17,620 bases of DNA from an uncultured Collinsella sp. (GTDB lineage Bacteria > Actinomycetota > Coriobacteriia > Coriobacteriales > Coriobacteriaceae). Position 1 is the first letter of the stretch. The number at the start of each line of letters is the position of its first letter. The notes beneath the pieces are model-generated. The model was not told where the DNA came from. It saw only the letters and a list, made by a program, of their open reading frames with translations, and ran no database searches. The stretch spans positions 1 to 17,620 of the forward strand of contig URJD01000020.1 in assembly GCA_900548075.1 (NCBI GenBank). Direction: 5' to 3'. The translations under genes and the position numbers were made by a program. Below, piece after piece: positions 1-6,474 of the stretch.

Positions 1-279
1 GCCGCCGGCGTGTTTCGGTCCGACCGCGCAATCGGCGACATCGTGAGCGCCGGAGACGTGATCGGCTACGCGGGCGATACGCCCATGTTCACGACGATTG
101 ACGGCTGTCTGCGCGGTCTTTTGGCAGATGGCGTTCAGGTGACCGGGGGCTTTAAATGTGCCGACGTCGACCCGCGCAGCGATGCCAGCTATATCAACTA
201 CATTTCGGACAAGGCGACGTCGGTCGGCGGCGGCGTGCTTGAGGCACTTGCTATGCTCACCGATGTCTTTAGAGGATAG
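1..279 (+). CDS. yqeB: YqeB-family selenium-dependent molybdenum hydroxylase accessory protein (3' end only)
   Basis: The last 92 codons of a gene that begins left of the window; the frame is open from base 1. The protein carries the C-terminal pattern I know from the EF2563/YqeB family: a GDxVxxGdxIGyagdtP strand, then GCLRGLLADGVQV, then an FKCADVDPR motif, and an ending of SDKATSVGGGVLEA. Family members occur with selenium-dependent molybdenum hydroxylases and are thought to help in maturation of their cofactor; the exact reaction is not established. It is followed after 9 bases by an xdhC-family gene, the usual partner, so the two are probably one operon. What lies upstream cannot be seen. 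Family assignment is fairly sure; the molecular role is inference. Confidence 0.8.
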   Translation, partial: AAGVFRSDRAIGDIVSAGDVIGYAGDTPMFTTIDGCLRGLLADGVQVTGGFKCADVDPRSDASYINYISDKATSVGGGVLEALAMLTDVFRG

Positions 280-288
280 AAGGCGGCA

Positions 289-1332
289 ATGGAAAAGCTC
301 GATGTGGTGAATGCGGCGCTTGCCGCCCTGCGTGTTGGCGAGGCGTGCGAGCTGGTGGTAGTGGCCGGTACGGCGGGGTCGTCCCCGCGCGGTGTGGGCG
401 CATGGATGACTGTCTTTGCCGATGGCAGCCAGGCGGGCACTATCGGCGGCGGCAAGATTGAGCTCTTTGCGCTGGACGAGGCGCGCGAGCTGCTGGCCGG
501 GGGTAAATCGCGTCTGGTCCGCTACACCATGGGCGGCGAGAACTCCGATACCGGCATGATCTGCGGCGGTGCCATCTGCCTGTGCTACCTGCATTTGGAT
601 GCGACTCGGGCACCGTTGTTCCAGGAAATCGCCGACGTCTTGGCCTATCGGCGCATCGGCGACTTCGTCATCGACTTTGAGCCGTTTATCGCGAGCGCGC
701 TCGAGGGCGATGTGGCCAAGTACCATGGCGAGGAATCGCGCCGCACCATTGCGGGCTGCCCCGGGCTTTCGCTGGTGGAGGAGGGGAGTAAGGTCACCTA
801 CACCAACGCGGCCTCCGAGATTCCCCCGGCGCACATCGAGACGCTCTGCCCCGAGGGCCTGGCCTATATCTTTGGCTGCGGCCACGTGGGCGCTGCGACG
901 GCGCGGGTGCTCACGGCGGCGGGCTTTGCCGTCGTGGCTTGCGACGACCGCCCCGGCACGCTGACCCCCGAATGGGTGCCCGGTGTCTACGACCGTCGTC
1001 TGGTCGACTACAAGAACCTGAGCAAGCAGTGCCCCATCGGCCCGCGCGACCTGGTGGTCGTCGCCACGGCGGGTCACAAGTCCGATATCGACGTGGTGAT
1101 TCAGGCCATGCGCGCCAAACCCGCCTATCTGGGCTGCCTGGGTTCGCGCCGCAAGACGGCCTTTGTGCGCGCCCGCCTGGAGCAGGAGGGCTTTACGCAG
1201 GAGCAGATCGACGAGCTGCACCTGCCGATCGGCGTTTCCATCGAGGCCGAGGACCCCGAGGAGATCGCTATCTCCATCGCCGCCGAGATGATCCACCTGC
1301 GCCGCACCAAACTCGTCCCCCGCAAACGCTAA
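289..1332 (+). CDS. xdhC: XdhC/CoxI-family molybdenum hydroxylase maturation protein
   Basis: Encodes 347 aa. The N-terminal XdhC/CoxI domain (about residues 1-105) shows SSPRGVGAWMTV, GTIGGGKIE (50-58) and the MICGGAICLCY segment with C92-G93-G94, typical of this family. The C-terminal XdhC Rossmann domain (about 190-335) begins with YIFGCGHVGAATA, a GxGxxG nucleotide-binding turn at G196, G198 and G201, and contains LGCLGSRRKT near 281-290. In characterised relatives XdhC binds molybdenum cofactor, promotes its sulfuration and passes it to xanthine dehydrogenase-type enzymes in the cytoplasm. The start ATG follows a purine-rich stretch 9 bases after the yqeB stop, so the pair is likely co-transcribed. 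No hydroxylase structural subunit is in the window. Downstream lies a large dyad and then ribosomal genes, an unusual neighbourhood. Confidence 0.85.
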   Translation: MEKLDVVNAALAALRVGEACELVVVAGTAGSSPRGVGAWMTVFADGSQAGTIGGGKIELFALDEARELLAGGKSRLVRYTMGGENSDTGMICGGAICLCYLHLDATRAPLFQEIADVLAYRRIGDFVIDFEPFIASALEGDVAKYHGEESRRTIAGCPGLSLVEEGSKVTYTNAASEIPPAHIETLCPEGLAYIFGCGHVGAATARVLTAAGFAVVACDDRPGTLTPEWVPGVYDRRLVDYKNLSKQCPIGPRDLVVVATAGHKSDIDVVIQAMRAKPAYLGCLGSRRKTAFVRARLEQEGFTQEQIDELHLPIGVSIEAEDPEEIAISIAAEMIHLRRTKLVPRKR

Positions 1333-1350
1333 TCGCATCCCCACCAAATA

Positions 1351-1424
1351 AGTTGCGGTGAAATACGGATTGTTCAAGCCTGCTAGACCACCAAACAGTC
1401 CCTATTTCACCGCAACTGCTTTTT
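1351..1424 (+). repeat. Long inverted repeat, possible palindromic repeat element or xdhC terminator
   Basis: Arms at 1351-1374 and 1394-1417 pair over 24 bases with one mismatch (1366/1402) and one G-T wobble (1370/1398); the outer 15 bases, AGTTGCGGTGAAATA and its complement, are perfect. The 19-base centre is 1375-1393. On the plus strand the structure is followed, after two bases, by TTTTT at 1420-1424, so it could terminate yqeB-xdhC transcription before rplE. The arms are longer and less GC-rich than the two other terminators here. I saw no second copy and no clear target-site duplication in the window. It may be a dispersed palindromic element; that is inference. Confidence 0.7.
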
Positions 1425-1501
1425 GGGACCCATTTGTGCGGGGGAGTTGTGGAGTTGTGCAGGCAGACGAGGTTTTTCTGGAAATACGCTCCCGATGCGC
1501 G

Positions 1502-1507
1502 TATAGT
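1502..1507 (+). promoter_or_regulatory. Candidate -10 element for the rplE-led operon
   Basis: TATAGT matches five of six bases of the TATAAT consensus and lies 138 bases before the rplE start, just upstream of a foldable leader. The matching -35 is poor: with a 17-base spacer it would be TGGAAA at 1479-1484. A promoter is expected here because the preceding genes are unrelated and a terminator-like dyad separates them, but the assignment is tentative. Confidence 0.35.
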
Positions 1508-1524
1508 ACCGATTGTTTTGTCGG

Positions 1525-1584
1525 CTCCTGCTGCGTCGAGTCCAAACCGCGAAATGCCATGAGCGGCGCGGATGCAGCCAGGAG
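1525..1584 (+). promoter_or_regulatory. Potential structured 5' leader of rplE
   Basis: CTCCTG at 1525-1530 pairs with CAGGAG at 1579-1584. After one bulged base (1578) CTGC at 1531-1534 pairs with GCAG at 1574-1577, giving a ten-pair stem. Within the enclosed region CCGC (1547-1550) can pair with GCGG (1563-1566) around a 12-base loop. The rplE ribosome binding site lies about 50 bases downstream. Ribosomal protein operons often carry autoregulatory leaders, but I do not recognise this as a known class. Confidence 0.4.
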
Positions 1585-1644
1585 GCACGAGGACAACCCA
1601 TCGTGGCCACGCCCCGTGCTTAAAACCCCAAGAAGGAGTGAACA

Positions 1645-2202
1645 ATGGCAGAAGAGAAGTATGTGCCGCGTCTGAAGACCAAGTACAACAACGAGGTCAA
1701 GCAGCAGCTTCAGGACAAGTTCCAGTACGAGAACGTCATGATGATCCCCAAGTTTGAGAAGATCGTCGTGAACATGGGTGTCGGCGAGGCCGCTACCGAT
1801 TCCAAGGCCATCGACGGTGCCGTGCGCGACCTGCGCGCCATCACCGGCCAGCAGCCGATGATCACCCGTGCCCGCAAGTCCATCGCTACCTTCCGCCTGC
1901 GCGCTGGTATGCCGATCGGCTGCAAGGTTACCCTGCGTGGCGACCGTATGTGGGAGTTCTTCGATCGTCTGACCTCCGTCGCGATCCCCCGTATCCGCGA
2001 CTTCCGCGGCATCTCCGCCAAGAGCTTCGACGGCCGTGGTAACTTCTCCATGGGCGTCACCGAGCAGCTCATCTTCCCCGAGATCGACTTCGACTCCGTC
2101 GATCACCAGCGTGGTATGGACATCACTTTCGTGACCACCGCCAACACCGATGAGGAGGCCAAGGCCCTTCTGGACGCCTTCGGTTTCCCGTTCAAGAAAT
2201 AG
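1645..2202 (+). CDS. rplE: 50S ribosomal protein L5
   Basis: Encodes 185 aa, normal for L5 (about 180). L5 binds 5S rRNA and helps build the central protuberance of the large subunit. Family hallmarks: KIVVNMGVGEA (39-49), ITGQQPMITRARKSIATFRLR (about 66-86), TLRGDRMWEFFDRL (96-109) and IPRIRDFRGI (114-123). The ATG start follows GAAGGAG at 1632-1638 with good spacing. It is the first ribosomal gene in the window; its normal upstream neighbours rplN and rplX are missing and xdhC stands there instead, with 312 bases between. Downstream, 79 bases with a strong hairpin separate it from rpsN. Confidence 0.97.
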   Translation: MAEEKYVPRLKTKYNNEVKQQLQDKFQYENVMMIPKFEKIVVNMGVGEAATDSKAIDGAVRDLRAITGQQPMITRARKSIATFRLRAGMPIGCKVTLRGDRMWEFFDRLTSVAIPRIRDFRGISAKSFDGRGNFSMGVTEQLIFPEIDFDSVDHQRGMDITFVTTANTDEEAKALLDAFGFPFKK

Positions 2203-2217
2203 GTTCACCTGCCCTAT

Positions 2218-2247
2218 AAGCGCCGTTCCCACAAGGGGGCGGCGCTT
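2218..2247 (+). promoter_or_regulatory. Intercistronic hairpin between rplE and rpsN
   Basis: Thirteen-base arms at 2218-2230 (AAGCGCCGTTCCC) and 2235-2247 (GGGGGCGGCGCTT) pair fully, two pairs being G-U, around an ACAA loop. No T run follows; GGGGCGAAC comes next. It is therefore not a classical intrinsic terminator and may be an mRNA processing or stability element, or an attenuator. Confidence 0.55.
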
Positions 2248-2281
2248 GGGGCGAACAATACTCTATGTGAGGAGGATATAA

Positions 2282-2467
2282 GTGGCTAAGACATCGATGA
2301 TCGTCAAGTGCAATCGCAAGCAGAAGTTCTCTACTCGTGAGTACACGCGCTGCCAGCGCTGCGGCCGTCCGCACTCTGTGTACCGCAAGTTCGGCCTGTG
2401 CCGTGTCTGCTTCCGCGAGCTTGCACTCAAGGGCGAGCTTCCCGGCGTTAAGAAGGCCAGCTGGTAA
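2282..2467 (+). CDS. rpsN: 30S ribosomal protein S14, zinc-binding type
   Basis: Encodes 61 aa, the length of the short zinc-dependent S14 (type Z). S14 sits in the 30S head and is needed for assembly near the decoding region. Cysteines C24, C27, C40 and C43 form CxxC-X12-CxxC, the zinc ribbon, in the typical context TRCQRCGRPHSVYRKFGLCRVCFRE. The start is GTG, placed six bases after GAGGAGG-like purines (2270-2275) and giving the standard opening MAKTSMIVK. No zinc-free S14 paralogue is visible in the window. The gene stands alone between two gaps of 79 and 119 bases, both holding hairpins. Confidence 0.96.
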   Translation: MAKTSMIVKCNRKQKFSTREYTRCQRCGRPHSVYRKFGLCRVCFRELALKGELPGVKKASW

Positions 2468-2522
2468 GTCACTACCAGCGTTTCAAGCATCAGTTTGGAA
2501 CAGGGAAAACGCGCTAAAAAGG

Positions 2523-2545
2523 CTTTGCCGTTAAGGGCGGCGAAG
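2523..2545 (+). promoter_or_regulatory. Hairpin between rpsN and rpsH
   Basis: CTTTGCCG at 2523-2530 pairs with CGGCGAAG at 2538-2545 (one G-U pair) around a seven-base loop. It lies in a 119-base gap, 41 bases before the rpsH start. No T run follows on the plus strand. The function is unknown; it could mark RNA processing or translational control. Confidence 0.4.
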
Positions 2546-2586
2546 AACCAAGAGCACGTGTTCATCAAGAACGAAGGAGAATCTGT

Positions 2587-2985
2587 ATGAACCTTACAGA
2601 CCCGATCGCAGATATGCTTACGCGCATCCGTAACGCTAACTCTGTGAACAAGGCCACGGTCTCCATGCCGAGCAGCAAGAAGCTCGTCGAGATCGCTCGT
2701 GTTCTGCACGAGGAGGGCTACATCGAGGGCTACGATGTCGAGGACACCGTTCCCCAGAAGACTCTGCACATCACGCTTAAGTATGGTCCCAAGAAGGCTA
2801 AGGTCATCAACGGCATCCGCCGCATTTCCAAGCCGGGCCTGCGTAAGTACACCGGCGTTGCCGACATGCCCCGCGTCCGCGGTGGCCTTGGTACCGCCAT
2901 TATTTCCACCAGCCATGGCGTCATGACCGACCGCGATGCTCGCAAGCACAACGTCGGCGGCGAGATCATCGCTTACGTCTGGTAA
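2587..2985 (+). CDS. rpsH: 30S ribosomal protein S8
   Basis: Encodes 132 aa, the usual S8 length. S8 binds helix 21 of 16S rRNA in the platform and in enterobacteria also represses its own spc operon mRNA. The N-terminus MNLTDPIADMLTRIRNA and the C-terminal signature GVMTDRDARKHNVGGEI (about residues 111-127) are diagnostic. The ATG is preceded by GAAGGAG at 2574-2580. rplF follows after 33 bases. Whether S8 controls this operon in the same way cannot be told from the sequence, but it is a candidate ligand for the structured RNA segments in the operon. Confidence 0.97.
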   Translation: MNLTDPIADMLTRIRNANSVNKATVSMPSSKKLVEIARVLHEEGYIEGYDVEDTVPQKTLHITLKYGPKKAKVINGIRRISKPGLRKYTGVADMPRVRGGLGTAIISTSHGVMTDRDARKHNVGGEIIAYVW

Positions 2986-3018
2986 TTCGCTCGGTAGGTA
3001 GAAGGAAAGGAGATCACC

Positions 3019-3555
3019 GTGTCTCGTATCGGTAATAAGCCTGTCCAGATTCCCGCCGGAGTCGAAGTGGCAGTCAACGGCAACAACGTTGTCGTCAAGG
3101 GCCCCAAGGGCCAGCTCGAGCTCGATGTCTTTGAGAAGCTCGCTATCAACGTCGAGGACAACGTCCTCACCGTTTCCCGTCCCGACGACGAGCGTGAGAC
3201 CCGTGCCCGCCACGGCCTCACCCGCGCCCTCATCCACAACATGGTTGTTGGCGTTTCCGAGGGCTTCGAGAAGAAGCTCGAGCTCGCCGGCGTCGGTTAC
3301 CGCGTGCAGCAGAAGGGCAAGAACCTCGAGTTCTCCCTGGGCTTCTCGCACCCCGTGATCGTCGAGGCTCCCGAGGGCATCACCTTCGAGGTTCCCGACA
3401 ACACCCACGTGAACGTCAAGGGTATCAACAAGCAGCAGGTCGGTCAGATCGCCGCTGAGATCCGCGGCCATCGTCCTCCCGAGCCTTACAAGGGCAAGGG
3501 TATCCACTACGTTGGCGAGCACATCCGCCGCAAGCTGGGTAAGGCCGCCAAGTAG
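3019..3555 (+). CDS. rplF: 50S ribosomal protein L6
   Basis: Encodes 178 aa, the family's normal length. L6 binds 23S rRNA near the GTPase-associated region at the base of the L7/L12 stalk. It opens MSRIGNKPVQIPAGVEV and ends with the L6 signature PEPYKGKGIHYVGEHIRRKLGK (about residues 154-175). The start is GTG, supported by AAAGGAGA at 3006-3013 with about five bases of spacing. It is followed by a 75-base gap containing a perfect hairpin before rplR, wider than the two or three bases seen between later genes of the operon. Confidence 0.97.
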   Translation: MSRIGNKPVQIPAGVEVAVNGNNVVVKGPKGQLELDVFEKLAINVEDNVLTVSRPDDERETRARHGLTRALIHNMVVGVSEGFEKKLELAGVGYRVQQKGKNLEFSLGFSHPVIVEAPEGITFEVPDNTHVNVKGINKQQVGQIAAEIRGHRPPEPYKGKGIHYVGEHIRRKLGKAAK

Positions 3556-3580
3556 TCGTAACCGACTCACTCGCATAAGA

Positions 3581-3602
3581 CCAGCACCCCGTCAGGTGCT
3601 GG
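3581..3602 (+). promoter_or_regulatory. Perfect hairpin between rplF and rplR
   Basis: CCAGCACC (3581-3588) and GGTGCTGG (3595-3602) form a perfect eight-base-pair stem with a six-base loop. A CTTTTT stretch lies 10 bases further on, too distant for a classical intrinsic terminator and overlapping the rplR translation start region. It may be an attenuator or RNase processing site. It is visible directly; the role is inference. Confidence 0.5.
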
Positions 3603-3630
3603 CAAGATCAACCTTTTTAGGAGTTTACGT

Positions 3631-3999
3631 ATGAACAAGCATAAGGCGAAGCTGGAAGGCCTCAAGCGTCGTCAGCGTCGTGTTCGCGGCAAGGTCTCGG
3701 GTACCTCCGAGCGTCCGCGTCTTCGCGTGACCCGTACTAACGCCAACATCTATGCCCAGATCATCGACGACAGCAAGGGCTCCAGCCTGACGCTCGTCTC
3801 CGCCTCGACCCTCGAGGCCGAGTTCAAGGGCACCCACACCTCGAACAAGGAGGCTGCGGAGAAGGTCGGTCAGCTCGTTGGCAAGCGTGCCATCGAGGCC
3901 GGCATCACCAAGGTCGCCTTCGATCGCGGTGGCCGTATCTACCATGGCCGCGTCAAGGCCCTCGCCGACGGTGCTCGTGCCGCCGGTCTCGAGTTCTAG
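3631..3999 (+). CDS. rplR: 50S ribosomal protein L18
   Basis: Encodes 122 aa, typical for L18, a 5S rRNA-binding protein of the central protuberance that cooperates with L5. The basic N-terminus (MNKHKAKLEGLKRRQRRVR) and the segment RPRLRVTRTNANIYAQIIDD are characteristic, as is the end FDRGGRIYHGRVKALADGAR. The start ATG follows AGGAG at 3619-3623. The stop codon overlaps the ribosome binding site of rpsE (TAGGAGGT at 3997-4004), so translation of the two is probably coupled. Confidence 0.97.
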   Translation: MNKHKAKLEGLKRRQRRVRGKVSGTSERPRLRVTRTNANIYAQIIDDSKGSSLTLVSASTLEAEFKGTHTSNKEAAEKVGQLVGKRAIEAGITKVAFDRGGRIYHGRVKALADGARAAGLEF

Positions 4000-4013
4000 G
4001 AGGTATGTAGCAC

Positions 4014-4538
4014 ATGGCTCGTAATCAGAAGCAGCAGCGCGAGGCCTCCGAGTTCGAGGAGCGCGTCGTTTACATCAACCGCGTGTCGAAGACCGTCAAG
4101 GGTGGTCGTCGCATGAGCCTCGTCGCTCTCGTCGTCGTTGGCGACGGCAAGGGCAACGTCGGCGTTGGCATGGGCAAGTCCGCTGAGGTGCCCCTGGCCA
4201 TCTCCAAGGCGTCTCTTGATGCCAAGAAGAACATGTTCCACGTGCCGGTGACCGAGCAGGGCACCATCCCGCACGAGGTTCTCGGCCACTTTGGTGCCGG
4301 CCGCATCATCATCAAGCCCGCTGTCGAGGGTACCGGCGTTATCGCCGGCGGCGCTGTGCGTCCCCTCTTCGAGCTTGCTGGCATCAAGAACGTCCTGTCC
4401 AAGTCCCTCGGTACCGACAACGGCCTCAACATCATCAAGGCTGCCGTCGAGGGCCTCAAGGAGCTCTCCAGCCCTGAGGACGTCGCGGCTCGCCGTGGCC
4501 TGACGGTCTCCGAGATGTTCGTCGGTAAGGAGAACTAA
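4014..4538 (+). CDS. rpsE: 30S ribosomal protein S5
   Basis: Encodes 174 aa, normal for S5. S5 lies at the mRNA entry channel and affects decoding accuracy; mutations of its loop give spectinomycin resistance in other bacteria. The double-stranded-RNA-binding-like N domain contains ERVVYINRVSKTVKGGRRMS and VVGDGKGNVGVGMGKS. The C domain shows GAGRIIIKPAVEGTGVIAGGAVR. The ATG has a strong GGAGG site. rpmD begins two bases after the stop, so the pair is tightly linked. Confidence 0.97.
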   Translation: MARNQKQQREASEFEERVVYINRVSKTVKGGRRMSLVALVVVGDGKGNVGVGMGKSAEVPLAISKASLDAKKNMFHVPVTEQGTIPHEVLGHFGAGRIIIKPAVEGTGVIAGGAVRPLFELAGIKNVLSKSLGTDNGLNIIKAAVEGLKELSSPEDVAARRGLTVSEMFVGKEN

Positions 4539-4540
4539 GC

Positions 4541-4723
4541 ATGGCTGACACCATCAAGATCAAGCAGGTCCGCAGCACCAACGGTTGCAAGCAGGACCAG
4601 GTCCGTACTGTCCGTGCCCTCGGTCTCCACAGGATCCGCGAGGTTCGCGAGATTGCTGACAACGAGTCCGTCCGCGGCATGATCTTCAAGGTCAAGCACC
4701 TTGTCGAGATTGTAGAGGAGTAG
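4541..4723 (+). CDS. rpmD: 50S ribosomal protein L30
   Basis: Encodes 60 aa, the size of bacterial L30, a small 23S rRNA-binding protein on the solvent side of the large subunit. It opens with IKIKQVRSTNGCKQDQVRTVRALGL, the usual L30 beginning in which two short strands flank a basic helix, and ends VKHLVEIVEE. Its ribosome binding site AAGGAG (4527-4532) lies inside the end of rpsE, and rplO starts three bases after its stop. The order rpsE-rpmD-rplO is the conserved spc arrangement. Confidence 0.96.
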   Translation: MADTIKIKQVRSTNGCKQDQVRTVRALGLHRIREVREIADNESVRGMIFKVKHLVEIVEE

Positions 4724-4726
4724 CAA

Positions 4727-5176
4727 ATGCAGCTTCACGATCTTACTCCCGCGCCCGGTTCCACCAAGAACCGCAAGCGCGTCGGCCGTGGCAATTCTTC
4801 GGGTCACGGCACCACTTCTGGCCGCGGCCAGAAGGGCCAGGGTTCCCGCTCTGGCGGCACCAAGGGTGCCGGCTTCGAGGGTGGCCAGACTCCGCTGGCT
4901 ATGCGCCTGCCCAAGCTTCCGGGCTTCCGCAACCCCCGTCGTATCGAGTACACCGCCGTTAACGTTGAGCGTCTCGAGCGTAAGTTCGAGGACGGCGCTG
5001 TGATCGACGGTGCCGCTCTTAAGGCCGCTCGCATCACCAAGAGCGAGTTCGAGCCCGTCAAGGTGCTCGGCAATGGTGAGCTCACCAAGAAGTTCACGGT
5101 CAAGGTCGACAAGGTCAGCGCTTCTGCGCAGGCCAAGATCGAGGCCGCCGGCGGAAAGGTCGAGCTGCCGTGCTAA
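4727..5176 (+). CDS. rplO: 50S ribosomal protein L15
   Basis: Encodes 149 aa, usual for L15, an early-assembling 23S rRNA-binding protein. The Gly/Arg/Ser-rich N-terminal extension with RKRVGRGNSSGHGTTSGRGQ (17-36) threads into rRNA in known structures. QTPLAMRLPKLPGFRNP is the next conserved block, followed by the globular C domain ending GGKVELPC. The ribosome binding site GAGGAG (4715-4720) lies in the end of rpmD. The last seven bases overlap the GTG start of secY, indicating coupled translation. Confidence 0.96.
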   Translation: MQLHDLTPAPGSTKNRKRVGRGNSSGHGTTSGRGQKGQGSRSGGTKGAGFEGGQTPLAMRLPKLPGFRNPRRIEYTAVNVERLERKFEDGAVIDGAALKAARITKSEFEPVKVLGNGELTKKFTVKVDKVSASAQAKIEAAGGKVELPC

Positions 5177-6456
5177 ATGGTCTTAAGAATGCTTTCCGCA
5201 TCAAAGAATTGCGCGAAAAGATTCTTTTTACCATAGCTATGCTCGTCGTGTACCGCATTGGTGCGCACGTTCCTGTGCCCGGCATTCCCTTCCAGGGGAT
5301 GCTGGGCCTTTTCTCGACCGATAACAATTCGGTCGCCGCAGGTGCTATGGCCCTCCTGAATCTTTTCTCTGGCGGTGCGTTGAGCTATGTGTCGGTGTTT
5401 TCGCTGGGCATCATGCCTTACATCACCAGCTCGATCATCCTCCAGATGCTCCAGGCCGTCGTGCCTTCCCTGCATGAGCTTGCCCGCGAGGGCGAGGTCG
5501 GTCAGACCAAGATTACGCAGTATTCGCGTTACCTCACCCTGGCTCTGGCAATCCTCAACTCCGTGGGTTACCTCTTCCTCTTTAAGAGCTTCGGTATCAG
5601 CTTCAATGGCGCCGGCGCTCCCGAGATCATCTTCGACCTCATGATCGTCGGTACGCTCACCGCGGGCGCCATGCTGATCATGTGGATTGGTGAGCTCATC
5701 ACCCAGCGCGGTATCGGCAATGGCATGTCGCTGATCATCTTTGCGAACATCATGGCCGGCCTGCCGCAGGCGATCTTCTCCAGCACCGAGGGCAATGCCG
5801 GTGGCATCATCACCATGGTGATCATCTGCGCCATCATCCTGCTGGTTATCCCGCTGATTGTTTTCCTTGAGCGCGGCCAGCGCCGCATCCCGGTCTCCTA
5901 CGCTAAGCGCGTCGTGGGCCGTCGCATGATGGGTGGCCAGACCACCTACCTGCCCATCAAGGTCAACACCGCGGGTGTCGTGCCGATCATCTTCGCTTCG
6001 GCGCTGCTGTACTTCCCGGCTCAGATTGCCGTGTTCTTCCCCGGCATCGGCTGGATTCAGACAGTTGCCTCCGCGCTTTCGACCGGTTGGCTCAACTGGG
6101 TGCTTAACGTTGTCCTCATCGTGTTCTTTGCGTACTTCTACACCTCCATGGTGTTCAACCCCGATGACACGGCCGACAACCTTAAGAAACAGGGCGGCTT
6201 TATTCCGGGCGTGCGTCCGGGTAGGGCTACCGCGGCCTACATTAAGAACGCGCTCAACAAGATCACGCTTCCCAGCGCTGTCTTTTTGGCGCTCATCGCC
6301 ATCGTTCCTTCGATCATCTTCTCCTTCACGGGTAACCATCTGATCCAGGCTTTTGGCGGCACGTCCATCCTCATCATGGTCGGCGTCGTGCTCGACACGG
6401 TCGATAAGCTCGAAGGCCAGATCAAGATGTATGATTACGATGGATTCTTTAAATAG
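5170..6456 (+). CDS. secY: Preprotein translocase subunit SecY
   Basis: Encodes 428 aa, normal for SecY, the ten-helix channel of the Sec translocon in the cytoplasmic membrane. Recognisable parts: the N-terminal MLNGLKNAFRIKELREKILF before helix 1 (about 18-37), the cytosolic ribosome/SecA loop GQRRIPVSYAKR (236-247), QGGFIPGVRPGR (341-352), and the last helix GGTSILIMVGVVLDT (396-410). The chosen start is GTG inside the rplO stop region (seven-base overlap), because it gives the standard N-terminus and has GGAAAGG at 5153-5159; the nearby ATG at 5177 is out of frame. SecY placed with ribosomal genes is conserved across bacteria. Confidence 0.97.
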   Translation: MLNGLKNAFRIKELREKILFTIAMLVVYRIGAHVPVPGIPFQGMLGLFSTDNNSVAAGAMALLNLFSGGALSYVSVFSLGIMPYITSSIILQMLQAVVPSLHELAREGEVGQTKITQYSRYLTLALAILNSVGYLFLFKSFGISFNGAGAPEIIFDLMIVGTLTAGAMLIMWIGELITQRGIGNGMSLIIFANIMAGLPQAIFSSTEGNAGGIITMVIICAIILLVIPLIVFLERGQRRIPVSYAKRVVGRRMMGGQTTYLPIKVNTAGVVPIIFASALLYFPAQIAVFFPGIGWIQTVASALSTGWLNWVLNVVLIVFFAYFYTSMVFNPDDTADNLKKQGGFIPGVRPGRATAAYIKNALNKITLPSAVFLALIAIVPSIIFSFTGNHLIQAFGGTSILIMVGVVLDTVDKLEGQIKMYDYDGFFK

Positions 6457-6460
6457 GCTA

Positions 6461-6467
6461 GAGGAGG
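6461..6467 (+). promoter_or_regulatory. Ribosome binding site deciding the adk start
   Basis: GAGGAGG lies seven bases before ATG 6475. A TTG at 6469 in the same frame would sit directly on this site, so ATG 6475 is the better start. Confidence 0.8.
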
Positions 6468-6474
6468 ATTGCTC

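Larger units (their letters stand above)
1333..1644 (+). other. Non-coding gap between xdhC and rplE
   Basis: A 312-base stretch without a convincing gene. The left part holds a 67-base imperfect dyad followed by five Ts. The right part holds a TATAGT -10-like box and a leader that can fold before rplE. Short open frames cross it on both strands, but none has a recognisable product or a good ribosome binding site. This is where rplX would be expected to precede rplE in a standard spc operon. Confidence 0.7.

Noticed and set aside
1358..1675. Plus-strand open frame of 105 codons in the gap before rplE
   Set aside because: It begins inside the dyad, has no good ribosome binding site and overlaps the rplE start in another frame.
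1402..2232. Minus-strand open frame opposite rplE extending into the upstream gap
   Set aside because: The coding signal belongs to rplE on the plus strand; the part in the gap looks like read-through of low-content sequence.
2263..3576. Minus-strand open frame (437 codons) across rpsN, rpsH and rplF
   Set aside because: It overlaps three certain ribosomal genes and has no recognisable domain or ribosome binding site.
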